Part shown: positions 35,886-45,095 of the stretch, in pieces
How positions within the stretch are numbered: the stretch's first letter is position 1
Layout of the letters: the number at the start of each line of letters is the position of its first letter
From: Bacteroidota bacterium
GTDB lineage: Bacteria; Bacteroidota; Bacteroidia; JAFLBG01
DNA: 64,000 nt
Direction: 5' to 3'
Assembly (NCBI GenBank): GCA_017303975.1
Contig: JAFLBG010000009.1
Coordinates: 39,308-103,307 of the forward strand
The notes under the pieces: model-generated
What the model was told of the DNA's origin: nothing
Database searches by the model: none
The model's input: only the letters and a program-made list of their open reading frames with translations
Translations under genes and position numbers: made by a program

Positions 35886-38258
35886 TTACTTCGATTTCTT
35901 TACAGGAATAAATTTAAACTCAACTCTTCTGTTTAACTGTCTGCCATCCGGATTATCTGTTTTATCAGGATTTTCGTTAGCAGCAATAGGTTGTGACTCT
36001 CCTTTTCCAACTGTTTTAATACGCTTAGACGCTATACCTTTATCAACAAAGTATTTCTTGGCGGCAGAAGATCTACGTTGTGATAATGACAAGTTATATT
36101 GGTCCGTACCTTTTGAATCGGTATGTCCGGTAATTTCAAGATTTAAACAATCATGTTTAGATAACAAGGTGTAAATCTCTTCCATTTGTCTTGCACCATC
36201 ACCTTTAATTACAGATTGATTAAAGTCAAATAAAACAGGATTGTATGTTGGCAAGTTTTCTATGCACCCCTCTACAGACTGGGTTGCAGTGTTTGTATTT
36301 GTTGTGGCTGCCACAACTTGTGTATAATCAGTAAACGAATAAATTTTGAGATTTTGACCTGAGTTCTCTGGGTCTAATTTTCTGATTACAGCGGCATACG
36401 CTTCTTCTTTCGAAAGAGCAGATAGGTTAGCATCTGCAACCACCATGCTATCTATATTAAACAATCCATTATATACAGTGGTTTTTTGACCAATAATATT
36501 GCCAGAATCATCTTTAATATCTTCAAATACAATTTCCTGATAATACCTTCTAGTAGAAGAATTCTTAGGGACATAAAAATCAATTGAATGTGATGGATAG
36601 CCCGCTCTTTCTATAGACATATTGTAACTCTCTCCCGGTGTTAAACCAATAATATTATTACCTGTAGACATTTGAGAGATGTACTCATTGTTATCAGGAT
36701 TAATATTTATGTTTGCGATTTTCAATTTTGCGTCAAATGGTTGGTTATTATTTTTAGTTAAAGACATTAATCTTACTTTCTTACCTGTACCATCGTCTAT
36801 TCCAGGGATAACAATACCGGTAGATATTAACGTTTTTGCTAATGTAGCAGAATCAACCCCTACGTAGGCAAGAAGGTTGGAGCTTAAATTAGGAACATCT
36901 TGCGGACTAACCATGTAAATATCTAAATCTCCATAGTTGTCATCTTTTACAATCGTTGCATAATAAGCTCTATCTCCTTTTTCATTCATCACAAAAAAGA
37001 TATCATCGGCAGATGTATTAATTGGATATCCAATATTAATTGGTGTTGTCCATTTTCCATTCTCTAATGTAGATTTAAAAATATCGAAGCCTCCCATACT
37101 GTTCCACCCCTCAGAAGAGAAGAACAATGTTTTTCCATCAGGATGTATAAATGGACCATCTTCATCAAAACGAGTATTAATCTCAGGACCTAAATTTTCA
37201 AGTGGCCCCCATTCGCCTTCTTCATCTTTTACAGATTTATAAATATCTTTTCCGCCTAAACCACCTTTACGTTCACTCACTACATACAATGTTTTTCCGT
37301 CTGCAGATTGGCTTACGCTTGGTTCATGGTATTGCTTAGAATTAACATTTCCATTTAATCTATTCGGCTTAGACCATTTTTTACCATCATAAGTAGATTG
37401 CCATATATCATTTAATTTATACATGTACAAAGTTTTGCCATCGGGGCTTAAAGCAATAGAAGCATCATGGTCGGACGAATTTATACCCTTACCAATATTT
37501 TCTGCTTTATTGAACCAAAGTTGAAAAAAATTAAGTGCGTTGTTCGTATCCAACTTAGATGAAATAGTCCAATCTTTAGTTGTTTTGTTTGTTCTTTTAG
37601 AAATAAAAATATCTTCGAAATATCTTCCATCATCAGCTATTCTTCCTCCGGTACTTCCTTTTCTTTTTGATGTAAAAATTAGCCTAGATTCATCTCCGGA
37701 AATAACAGGAGCGTAGTCCCTGTATTCTGTATTGATGTTTGGTCCCATGTTGGTAATCTTAACAGGAACGGGCATTTTTATAAACTGTTTAGCATAATTA
37801 CATTGTTTGATATAATTATCTATTTCCTCTACATCTTTAATGTTACTTTGACTATTTCCTGTATAAGCTTTAAGAATTTCGTAATACTTTATTGCTTCGT
37901 CAAATTTGCCTGCAATTTGTAATGTTTGACCCAAATAGTAATATATTTCCGGGGTTGTATCTTTGCCCATATTAGCATAAGCGGCCTCAAAATAAGGGGA
38001 TGCTTTTAATATATCAGACGCTTTGTTTGAGAAATAAAGTGAAATTCCTTTCTTGTAATTGTAATCGAAATTAGTCGGATTTAGCTTCAAAAGCTCTGTA
38101 TAAGCATCAATGGCTTTACCATACTGAGAATTAATAAAGTATCTATCTGCTTTACTAGAAAGTTTTTTTTCGTTTTTATCTTGCGAAAATCCTGTAGTAA
38201 TTGCTATTACAATGATTATGAATGTTGTAAAAACTTGAAGAATGGTACTTTTTCTCAT
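35886..38258 (-). CDS. PorE-like protein with OmpA domain; paralogue 7
   Basis: A 790-residue protein with signal peptide MRKSTILQVF to GFSQ, TPR-like helices, a PD40 propeller, a diverged region in place of the standard CRDs (about 460-660) and an OmpA domain at 667-790 with EITGHTDSKG and LNRRVEF. It is more divergent from paralogues 4-6 than they are from one another. The start at 38258 was preferred because upstream in-frame codons overlap a promoter element and do not look coding. A -7 box lies 46 bases upstream, so it may head the transcript for paralogues 7 to 2. Confidence 0.83.
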   Translation of the reverse strand: MRKSTILQVFTTFIIIVIAITTGFSQDKNEKKLSSKADRYFINSQYGKAIDAYTELLKLNPTNFDYNYKKGISLYFSNKASDILKASPYFEAAYANMGKDTTPEIYYYLGQTLQIAGKFDEAIKYYEILKAYTGNSQSNIKDVEEIDNYIKQCNYAKQFIKMPVPVKITNMGPNINTEYRDYAPVISGDESRLIFTSKRKGSTGGRIADDGRYFEDIFISKRTNKTTKDWTISSKLDTNNALNFFQLWFNKAENIGKGINSSDHDASIALSPDGKTLYMYKLNDIWQSTYDGKKWSKPNRLNGNVNSKQYHEPSVSQSADGKTLYVVSERKGGLGGKDIYKSVKDEEGEWGPLENLGPEINTRFDEDGPFIHPDGKTLFFSSEGWNSMGGFDIFKSTLENGKWTTPINIGYPINTSADDIFFVMNEKGDRAYYATIVKDDNYGDLDIYMVSPQDVPNLSSNLLAYVGVDSATLAKTLISTGIVIPGIDDGTGKKVRLMSLTKNNNQPFDAKLKIANININPDNNEYISQMSTGNNIIGLTPGESYNMSIERAGYPSHSIDFYVPKNSSTRRYYQEIVFEDIKDDSGNIIGQKTTVYNGLFNIDSMVVADANLSALSKEEAYAAVIRKLDPENSGQNLKIYSFTDYTQVVAATTNTNTATQSVEGCIENLPTYNPVLFDFNQSVIKGDGARQMEEIYTLLSKHDCLNLEITGHTDSKGTDQYNLSLSQRRSSAAKKYFVDKGIASKRIKTVGKGESQPIAANENPDKTDNPDGRQLNRRVEFKFIPVKKSK

Positions 38259-38303
38259 CGATAAAGTATTAATATTTAATGTTGTAGTTTGAATCACAGT
38301 CGG

Positions 38304-38311
38304 CAAATTTA
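38304..38311 (-). promoter_or_regulatory. -7 promoter element upstream of PorE-like paralogue 7
   Basis: TAAATTTG on the minus strand fits TAnnTTTG exactly and lies in the 181-bp gap between paralogues 8 and 7, giving a leader of about 40 bases. A -33 TTG at the usual spacing was not found. Confidence 0.45.
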
Positions 38312-38439
38312 AAAAAATCGCTTAAATATAGAAAAATAAATGAAACAAAGTGATTTAATTTTAAGTTACTCCATGTTTATTGTAAGATAACAGAGCCTGT
38401 CAATAAAACGCGAAACTCAGACCAAACAATTTTATTGTA

Positions 38440-40059
38440 TTATTTTTTTACAGAAAGCACTACTGGCTTAAGGTCTATCGCTTTGTTCAAAATAGAATAG
38501 GATGTGCTCTCCTCTACTTTTAGCGTTTCGGATAAAACCTCATCCCCATTTATCAAGTATGAAATTTGATAGGAATTACCTGGAGTTAAAATAAACAAAT
38601 ATTTTCCGGTACTGGAGTTTGGAGTATAATCTCCAACAATATCGTTTGTTTTAGTATCACTAATAGATATAACCAATCCATCAGGAACTTTTCCTGTAGC
38701 ATCTGTTACCATGCCTTTATATACTGTAAGTGGAATTTCTTTGGCTCCTGTAAATGTTATCATATAAATATCTTTTTCGCCCATTCCATCCTTTTTATAA
38801 CTAGCATAATATGCTCTATTGTTTCCAACTGTTGGCACAAAGAATAAGTCATCCTCAGTTGTGTTTACAGGATAACCCATATTAAATGATTCCGCCCAAC
38901 CTCCAGTATCAGATATTGCTGATGTAAAAAAGATATCGTATCCACCAATTGTCTTATGCCCTTTTGAACTATAAAACAGTGTAAACCCATCAGGATGAAT
39001 AAATGGTGCATCATCGTCTTCTGCTGTGTTTACGGCAGCACCAAGATTTGTTGGTCGCCCCCATTCTCCGTTAGGTAACTTCTTTGAACGATAAATATCT
39101 TTGCCACCTAACCCTCCGGGTCTGTTGCTGCTAAAATAAAGGACATTTCCATCGGCAGAAATACTAGCACTTGACTCCCAATAGGGCGAATTAATAAAAT
39201 CATTCATTTTTTTGGGTGTCGACCAAGTATTGCCTTCTAAGTTACAGGTGTATAAGTTTCCATCGCCATTATCGTCTTTGTAAATAATTAATTTTTGACC
39301 GTCTGCAGACAGCGCAACGGTAGCTTCATTTCCATCTGAGTTGATTCGAGAGCCTATACTTAGTGGTGTACTCCAACCATCATTTGTTTTATAGCTTACA
39401 TAAATATCTTCGTGGTACTTTCCGCTTTTATCTACTTTATTACCTGTAGAGCCAGATCTTCTGGATGTGTATATCAACATAGACTCATCTGCATTAAAAA
39501 CTGGACTATAATCATCTGCAGACGAATTAATTGTTCTGCCAATATTTTCTACTTTAATTGGGATAGGAATGGCAACCAACTCTTTGCCATTTTTTGCTTG
39601 CTGAATTCTACTATCAATTTCTTTCAATTTAAGTCCATCTGTTTTGCCAACTAAATTTTTGTATTTTTCTAAAGAAGAAACAGCATCGTCAAATTGGTAA
39701 TTTATGTGGTATGCCAATCCTAAATAGAAATGCGCATCTAAAGGAGCTGAATTATCCAAATACACACCTTGATACTTTGCAGAAGCTTGTTGTGCAGCAA
39801 GCTCCAAAAATTTAATTGCCTTTTCCTTTTGTATTGCCGACTTTAAATAACAAATTCCTATTTTATAGTTTATGCTAGGGTTATTCTTTCGCAAGGAATC
39901 TACTTTTAAATAATGAGACAGCGCTTTTTCGTAATTCTCTAAATTAAATAACAGTTCCGCCTCATCAAATTCCTTCTTACTATCAATAGTTTGAGCAGAA
40001 GCAAAACTAACTAATGCTAAAACAAATAAAGCAACAAAAAAATATTTACTAAAATGCAT
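38440..40059 (-). CDS. PorE-like protein without OmpA domain; paralogue 8
   Basis: A 539-residue paralogue: signal peptide (1-23, ending SFASAQ), TPR-like helices to about 160, a PD40 propeller (ISADGNVLYFSSNRPGGLGG) and one CRD at about 447-520. It ends at AIDLKPVVLSVKK, the point where the second CRD begins in paralogues 4-6 (their DLKPVNFES), so it looks like a paralogue cut off at a domain boundary rather than broken at random. It is the first gene of the array in transcription order, 40 bp after the E2 gene. Confidence 0.82.
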   Translation of the reverse strand: MHFSKYFFVALFVLALVSFASAQTIDSKKEFDEAELLFNLENYEKALSHYLKVDSLRKNNPSINYKIGICYLKSAIQKEKAIKFLELAAQQASAKYQGVYLDNSAPLDAHFYLGLAYHINYQFDDAVSSLEKYKNLVGKTDGLKLKEIDSRIQQAKNGKELVAIPIPIKVENIGRTINSSADDYSPVFNADESMLIYTSRRSGSTGNKVDKSGKYHEDIYVSYKTNDGWSTPLSIGSRINSDGNEATVALSADGQKLIIYKDDNGDGNLYTCNLEGNTWSTPKKMNDFINSPYWESSASISADGNVLYFSSNRPGGLGGKDIYRSKKLPNGEWGRPTNLGAAVNTAEDDDAPFIHPDGFTLFYSSKGHKTIGGYDIFFTSAISDTGGWAESFNMGYPVNTTEDDLFFVPTVGNNRAYYASYKKDGMGEKDIYMITFTGAKEIPLTVYKGMVTDATGKVPDGLVISISDTKTNDIVGDYTPNSSTGKYLFILTPGNSYQISYLINGDEVLSETLKVEESTSYSILNKAIDLKPVVLSVKK

Positions 40060-40099
40060 CTACACTATTTTAAATATATATAACAATAATTTTGCCAAA

Positions 40100-41416
40100 T
40101 TATACTGTACGATTCGGATCGAACTGTTCCAGGTAATCTGCTATTCTACGCAAAAAGCTTCCACCTAATGAACCATCCACAACGCGGTGGTCGTAAGACA
40201 GCGATAAAAACATCATATGTCTTATCCCAATTGTATCTCCCAGTGGGGTTTCAATAACAGCAGGTTTTTTGCGGATGGCTCCAACCGCTAAAATTGCCAC
40301 CTGAGGTTGATTTATAATTGGCGTACCCATTACATTTCCAAAAGAACCCACATTTGTGATGGTAAAGGTACCTCCCTGTATTTCATCTGGCTGTAACTTA
40401 TTGTTACGGGCTCTGTTAGCCAAGTCGTTTACAGATTTAGTAAGTCCTAGTACATTTTTTTGATCGGCATCCTTTATAACAGGTACAATCAAATTACCGG
40501 AAGGCAACGCTGTAGCCATACCAATATTTATATGACCACGTTTAATAATTTTTGTTCCGTCCACAGAAACATTTACCATTGGGAAATCTTTAATGGCGCG
40601 TACAACAGCTTCAATAAAAAGCGGTGTGAATGTTATTTTTTCTTTTTCACGTTTTTCAAAATCTTTTTTTACTTTATCTCGCCAAGTTACCATACCTGTA
40701 ACATCAGCCTCTACGTACGAAGTAACGTGCGGAGAAACATGCTTAGACATTACCATGTGATCGGCAATAATCTTACGCATTCTGTCCATTTCAATTATTT
40801 CGTCTTCGCCACCAACGCTTATTGCCGGTTTATTTATTGGTTGAGAAGAACTACTACTTACTTCCGATGCAGTATTAGTAGTAGCAACCAACTTAGGCGC
40901 AGGAACTGCAGCAGGAGACTTTCCTCTTGTTGGCAAATAATTAAGTATATCGTTTTTTGTAACTCGCCCTTCTTGACCTGTACCTTTTATAGCATCTAAC
41001 TCTTGCAGGCTAACTCCTTCTTGCTTTGCGATGTTTCGTACCAAAGGAGAATAAAATTTACCGGAAGTGGACTGCTTTACTACTTCGAATTCTAACGGAA
41101 CGGCAATAGATGTTACAGCCTCTGCTGCTTTATTTTCTTTGGGGGCTTCAGCTTTAACAGGAGTTGCATCTGCTGCATCGTTTGAAATAATTGCAATTAC
41201 AGAACCTACTTTTATTACATCACCTTCGTTAAATAAACGTTTTATTAATATACCTCCAGAGGGGGAAGGAACCTCGGAATCTACTTTATCTGTAGCAATC
41301 TCTAATATAGAATCTTCGGCATTAACTTTATCGCCTTCGTTTTTAAGCCATTTAGTAATGGTTGCCTCGGCAACACTTTCGCCCATTTTGGGCATTTTCA
41401 TCTCAACTTGAGCCAT
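40100..41416 (-). CDS. 2-oxoacid dehydrogenase complex E2, dihydrolipoamide acyltransferase
   Basis: The 438-residue E2 core subunit carries acyl groups on lipoyl-lysine to CoA. In order: a lipoyl domain with Lys44 in EIATDKVDSEVP, a linker rich in Ala and Pro, a peripheral E3/E1-binding domain (SPLVRNIAKQEGV, near 145), and the catalytic domain ending SYDHRVVDGSLGG with His410 and Asp414. The sequence resembles the branched-chain/odd-substrate E2 of Bacteroidota more than the classic pyruvate or 2-oxoglutarate E2, but E1 and E3 genes are not in the window, so the substrate is left open. Confidence 0.9.
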   Translation of the reverse strand: MAQVEMKMPKMGESVAEATITKWLKNEGDKVNAEDSILEIATDKVDSEVPSPSGGILIKRLFNEGDVIKVGSVIAIISNDAADATPVKAEAPKENKAAEAVTSIAVPLEFEVVKQSTSGKFYSPLVRNIAKQEGVSLQELDAIKGTGQEGRVTKNDILNYLPTRGKSPAAVPAPKLVATTNTASEVSSSSSQPINKPAISVGGEDEIIEMDRMRKIIADHMVMSKHVSPHVTSYVEADVTGMVTWRDKVKKDFEKREKEKITFTPLFIEAVVRAIKDFPMVNVSVDGTKIIKRGHINIGMATALPSGNLIVPVIKDADQKNVLGLTKSVNDLANRARNNKLQPDEIQGGTFTITNVGSFGNVMGTPIINQPQVAILAVGAIRKKPAVIETPLGDTIGIRHMMFLSLSYDHRVVDGSLGGSFLRRIADYLEQFDPNRTV

Positions 41417-41513
41417 AATTTAGTATAAATACGAAATTTCTAAATTCTAAACATTAAATTAGAAAGAAAACAAACAATAATAAGGTTTGAATATACAAAT
41501 TAATATTTAAGTT

Positions 41514-42557
41514 TTGAGCAAGAAAAAAAACAGAATAATTGCATTATTGAGAGAATTTTTACCTATTCTTCTCATTCTGTTTTTTTTGATTTTTTCGAAC
41601 TCTATTTCTTACATACTTAACCAAGGTTATCATCAATTTTTGATTTTAAAAAAAGCAGAACCACTAGAAGTTTTTTTTGCAGATTATAGCGTTCCTGCAG
41701 CAACTAAAGAAAAACTTCTGCTAGCACAACAAATTAAACAATTTGCGATAGATAGCCTTGGACTAAAGCCCACAAAAAACTATTCTACTTATTGCAATGA
41801 TAGCAGCATAACTACTGTTTATATGGTAATGGCAAGCGAGCCGCATGAATTAAAAGCAAAAGAATGGTGGTTCCCAGTAATTGGGAAAGTGCCATACAAA
41901 GGTTTCTTCGACAAAGAAAAAACAATGCAATTAAAGAAAGAACTTATTCGAGATGGCTATGATGTACACGTAGCTATGGCAGGTGGATGGAGTACTTTGG
42001 GCTGGTTTACCGACCCAATTTTGCCGAATATGATTAAAAAAAGTGAAGACGCTTTAGCGGAATTGTTAATTCATGAGATGGTACATGGAACCATTTACCT
42101 AAAAAACAATGATGAGCTTAGCGAAAGTTTGGCTGAATTTATAGGGCGAGAAGGAGCTACAAAATTTTTGCAATTTTATTTCGGAAAAAACACTAAAGAA
42201 TACCAAAGCTACATGAATCAGAAAAATGATGAAGACATATTTAACACCTTCATGCATAAGGAATACAAAACATTAGAATCCTTTTATACGAACAACAAAT
42301 GGCAAACAAATACAACCGTTTTGAATGATAAAAAAGATAGTATCTATTTAAGTATAATTAGTAAGCTAAACGAAACAAATTTTGAAGATAGTTTGCGTTA
42401 TAAAAAAACAGGCAAAAAAATTATGGAAGACAGAAATGGATTTTTTATTTCGTTTGCTACATACAACAAATACGCCACCAGTTTGGAAAACGAATTCAAA
42501 ATGAAATACGAAAAGAATATATCAAAAATGATAACTGCTTATAGTAAGAAGAACTAA
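41514..42557 (+). CDS. Putative membrane-anchored zinc aminopeptidase (PF10023-like)
   Basis: A 347-residue protein with one N-terminal membrane segment (about 12-35) and a zinc-protease motif HEMVH followed 12-16 residues later by ESLAEF, which can supply the third metal ligand. The motif AGGWSTLGWFTDPILPNM upstream is typical of the predicted aminopeptidase family PF10023. The start is TTG at 41514; no ATG is close enough to keep the membrane anchor. The gene is divergent from E2 and convergent with ppiD, separated from the latter by a strong hairpin. Confidence 0.78.
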   Translation: MSKKKNRIIALLREFLPILLILFFLIFSNSISYILNQGYHQFLILKKAEPLEVFFADYSVPAATKEKLLLAQQIKQFAIDSLGLKPTKNYSTYCNDSSITTVYMVMASEPHELKAKEWWFPVIGKVPYKGFFDKEKTMQLKKELIRDGYDVHVAMAGGWSTLGWFTDPILPNMIKKSEDALAELLIHEMVHGTIYLKNNDELSESLAEFIGREGATKFLQFYFGKNTKEYQSYMNQKNDEDIFNTFMHKEYKTLESFYTNNKWQTNTTVLNDKKDSIYLSIISKLNETNFEDSLRYKKTGKKIMEDRNGFFISFATYNKYATSLENEFKMKYEKNISKMITAYSKKN

Positions 42558-42582
42558 TCACAATTGAAAACCAACCTTAAAT

Positions 42583-42616
42583 AAAAAAAGGCTACCAAAA
42601 CTGGCAGCCTTTTTTT
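42583..42616. terminator. Bidirectional intrinsic terminator
   Basis: An A-tract, an 8-bp stem (GGCTACCA at 42590-42597 with TGGCAGCC at 42602-42609, one internal mismatch), loop AAAC, then a T-tract. It lies between the convergent aminopeptidase and ppiD genes and can serve both. Confidence 0.85.
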
Positions 42617-42646
42617 ATGATTTTATCAGTAACTAGTTATTTTCTA

Positions 42647-44782
42647 CTAGTAGAATTTAGATCTATTATCAACAATATCTACGTTTGATTTCAAAGCTTC
42701 GAATACTTCATAATCTACTCTACCAGTAACGCTTCCAATCATTTTGTTTTTTATTCCTTTGTAGTCAGTAATTGCAGCAGGTTCTTTTACTTCATCAACT
42801 ACTAAAACATATACTCCAGCTTTTCCTTTTATTGGTTGAGAAATAGTTTTAGGTTTTAATGACGCAACAGATCCAATAAACTTACCTTCTCTTCCTAATC
42901 CTGGCAATGAATTAAGTGTAAACTTAATGTTTTCTGCTTGCAGGACTTGTTCCTCCATTTTTATCGCGATATTCTCGATTGATTTTTCTTGTGCTAATAC
43001 AGTATTAAACTTCTCAATAAACTGCTCCGCTTTTTTATCTTGAATAGCGCCTTGCTTAACTTGTTCTTGAACAAGTTCTAGCGGTAAAATGCCTTTCTCT
43101 TTTACTTCTACTAAGTGAGCTACGATATACTTGGTTCCTAATTCGAATACAGATGAAATATTTCCTTGATCTGCTTCATACATCCATCTTATAAGTTCTC
43201 GAGGAGAATCTAAACCTGAAATAGTTTTATCGTTTTCTTTTATATTATCCGCAATACGTTTATCCAATTTATTTTCGGCAATTCCTTTTTCGAAAAGCTC
43301 TGGAGTGTTGTATTTTCCACCAAACTCATTTGCTTTACGATAGTATTGTTGCAATGTATTACTACTTGGAGTAATTGCCCTATCAATTGTTGCAACTTGT
43401 ACTTTCCTTGCTTCAGCCCCTTTATCAAGTATCTCAATCAAATGATATCCAAAATCTGACTGCACAACAACTATATCTCCTTTTTTACCATTAAAACATG
43501 CATCGTTAAAGGCTTTTACCATTGCGCCTTCTGTAAACCAACCTAAATCCCCTCCTTTTTCACCAGATCCGGGATCTTCACTAAATTTTTTTGCAAGTTC
43601 TTCGAAATTCTTGGCCGACACTACACTTTTCAAACTATCAATTCTATTCTTAGCTCTAAGTGTATCTGTTCCGTTTATTTTTACCAAAATATGTCTTGCC
43701 TTAACAGAATCGGGAGCTACTTTTGAGTCGATTAGTTTAGCCAACTTTATTTGGTTGCCCTCTATATAAGGTCCAAGAATAGTACCTTTTTCGGCAGCGA
43801 ACATAATCGAATCGATATTTAAAGGAAGTGTTCCTTGCTTGTGATAGCTTTCGTCAAAAAATTTAGAGTCCGACTCTCTAACTACAAAAAGCGAGTCATC
43901 TTTTGCTGTTTTGTTCTCTTTAAAATCGACTGTTAATTTTTTCAACTCTTCGAATATTGCAGCAGTGTCTTCACTTGATGCAAATGCTTCAAAAACAACA
44001 TAGTCAATTTTGCGTGTAGTTTCCTTCGCCTTAAATTCATTTTTGTGCTCGTTGTAATATTTTTTAATATCAGCATCGGTAACTTTTACTGCAGAGTCTG
44101 CCATATACGAATATCTTTTTATTACATACTTGGCAGTATAAATTTTATTATCTTCTACATAATCTCGCTTTGCTTCGGCTGTTGTAACATAAAATCCTTT
44201 TTTAATAAGATTGTTGTACTTTTCAGTTAAACGAGCCTCGCGCAGGCTTTGCTCCATAGGCTTAATGAATTTATCCAATTGTTCTTGGTTTGCACCTTGA
44301 ATAAATTCGGCAACTTTAGAAGGATTCAGTCTGCCATCGGGTAAAGAATATCCTTCAAAAATTTGGCCTGTTTGTTGGTTTGTAAATGCTTGTGCCACGT
44401 ATGGATGTGGGTTGGAGCCTATTAGCATGTTTGACAACTCATCATCACCAACAATAACACCAACGCGTTCAAATTCTTTTTTCATGATAACATCATTCAA
44501 CAAGTTATCCCACGTTTGTTTTTGAATCATTTCCTTTACAGGCTCTTCTAAAACAGCCTCTCCACTACGCTCCTGTTGTTGTCTTAAACGGTTTTCGTAC
44601 AGTGCACCAAACTCTGTTATTTTGATTTTCTTGTCGCCAATTTTGCCAATTACATCACGTTCAGACGCAAAAAAACTGGTACCTGAGTTAAGCAAATCGC
44701 CCACTACGAATGAAAAGAGAGCAATACCTATTATTGCGACTAAAAGACCTGCTTTATTTCTTATTTTTGCTAAAACGCTCAT
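42647..44782 (-). CDS. ppiD: PpiD/SurA-like periplasmic peptidyl-prolyl isomerase
   Basis: The 711-residue protein has one N-terminal membrane anchor (residues about 12-30, in IIGIALFSFVVGDLL), a SurA-N-like chaperone region, a complete parvulin domain at about 355-455 (ARHILVKI, GGDLGWFTEGAMV, FGYHLIEI), and a long helical C-terminal region. This is the plan of PpiD, a membrane-tethered foldase for newly exported proteins. It sits downstream of coaX, a barrel protein, lptC and a small membrane protein, but has its own well-formed promoter. Confidence 0.9.
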   Translation of the reverse strand: MSVLAKIRNKAGLLVAIIGIALFSFVVGDLLNSGTSFFASERDVIGKIGDKKIKITEFGALYENRLRQQQERSGEAVLEEPVKEMIQKQTWDNLLNDVIMKKEFERVGVIVGDDELSNMLIGSNPHPYVAQAFTNQQTGQIFEGYSLPDGRLNPSKVAEFIQGANQEQLDKFIKPMEQSLREARLTEKYNNLIKKGFYVTTAEAKRDYVEDNKIYTAKYVIKRYSYMADSAVKVTDADIKKYYNEHKNEFKAKETTRKIDYVVFEAFASSEDTAAIFEELKKLTVDFKENKTAKDDSLFVVRESDSKFFDESYHKQGTLPLNIDSIMFAAEKGTILGPYIEGNQIKLAKLIDSKVAPDSVKARHILVKINGTDTLRAKNRIDSLKSVVSAKNFEELAKKFSEDPGSGEKGGDLGWFTEGAMVKAFNDACFNGKKGDIVVVQSDFGYHLIEILDKGAEARKVQVATIDRAITPSSNTLQQYYRKANEFGGKYNTPELFEKGIAENKLDKRIADNIKENDKTISGLDSPRELIRWMYEADQGNISSVFELGTKYIVAHLVEVKEKGILPLELVQEQVKQGAIQDKKAEQFIEKFNTVLAQEKSIENIAIKMEEQVLQAENIKFTLNSLPGLGREGKFIGSVASLKPKTISQPIKGKAGVYVLVVDEVKEPAAITDYKGIKNKMIGSVTGRVDYEVFEALKSNVDIVDNRSKFY

Positions 44783-44810
44783 ATTGTTGTATTTAATTTC
44801 TTTAGGGCAA

Positions 44811-44840
44811 CAAACCTAGTCATTTTTATAAAATTCACAA
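44811..44840 (-). promoter_or_regulatory. Promoter of ppiD
   Basis: On the minus strand TTG (44840-44838), 19 bases, then TAGGTTTG (44818-44811). Both elements and the spacing fit the Bacteroidota consensus TTG-N(17-23)-TAnnTTTG exactly. The predicted leader is about 25 bases long. Confidence 0.75.
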
Positions 44841-44858
44841 AAATCTACTGCTAAAGTT

Positions 44859-45077
44859 TTAGTTTTTTTGTTGATTAGACTCCGCCATTTGCTTTTCTAT
44901 TGATTTACGTCTTCTGTTGCGCGCATAAAACATAAGTCCGGAAATAACGGCAAGCACCAAAAAATAAACCGATTGGTTAGAATCTTTAGTAATAAAAAAA
45001 GAGTAGATAGCAATTGCTAAGCTTACAGCTCCTATTCCAATCCAAATTTTTTCGAGTATTTTCAACATTTTTATCAT
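44859..45077 (-). CDS. Small membrane protein of unknown function
   Basis: A 72-residue protein with two hydrophobic segments (about 11-28 and 37-52) and a basic, Gln/Asn-rich C-terminus. No family recognised. It sits 18 bp after lptC in the coaX-lptC-ppiD group, and translation from either ATG at 45077 or 45068 is possible. Position suggests a link with envelope biogenesis, but nothing in the sequence says what it does. Confidence 0.65.
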   Translation of the reverse strand: MIKMLKILEKIWIGIGAVSLAIAIYSFFITKDSNQSVYFLVLAVISGLMFYARNRRRKSIEKQMAESNQQKN

Positions 45078-45095
45078 ATATAGCTCCAGTTTAAA

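Noticed and set aside
40460..40999. A 179-codon plus-strand open frame opposite the E2 gene
   Set aside because: It lies wholly antisense to a well-supported E2 coding region, has an unusual Phe/Tyr/Ser/Asn-rich composition and no recognisable motif; a shadow frame.
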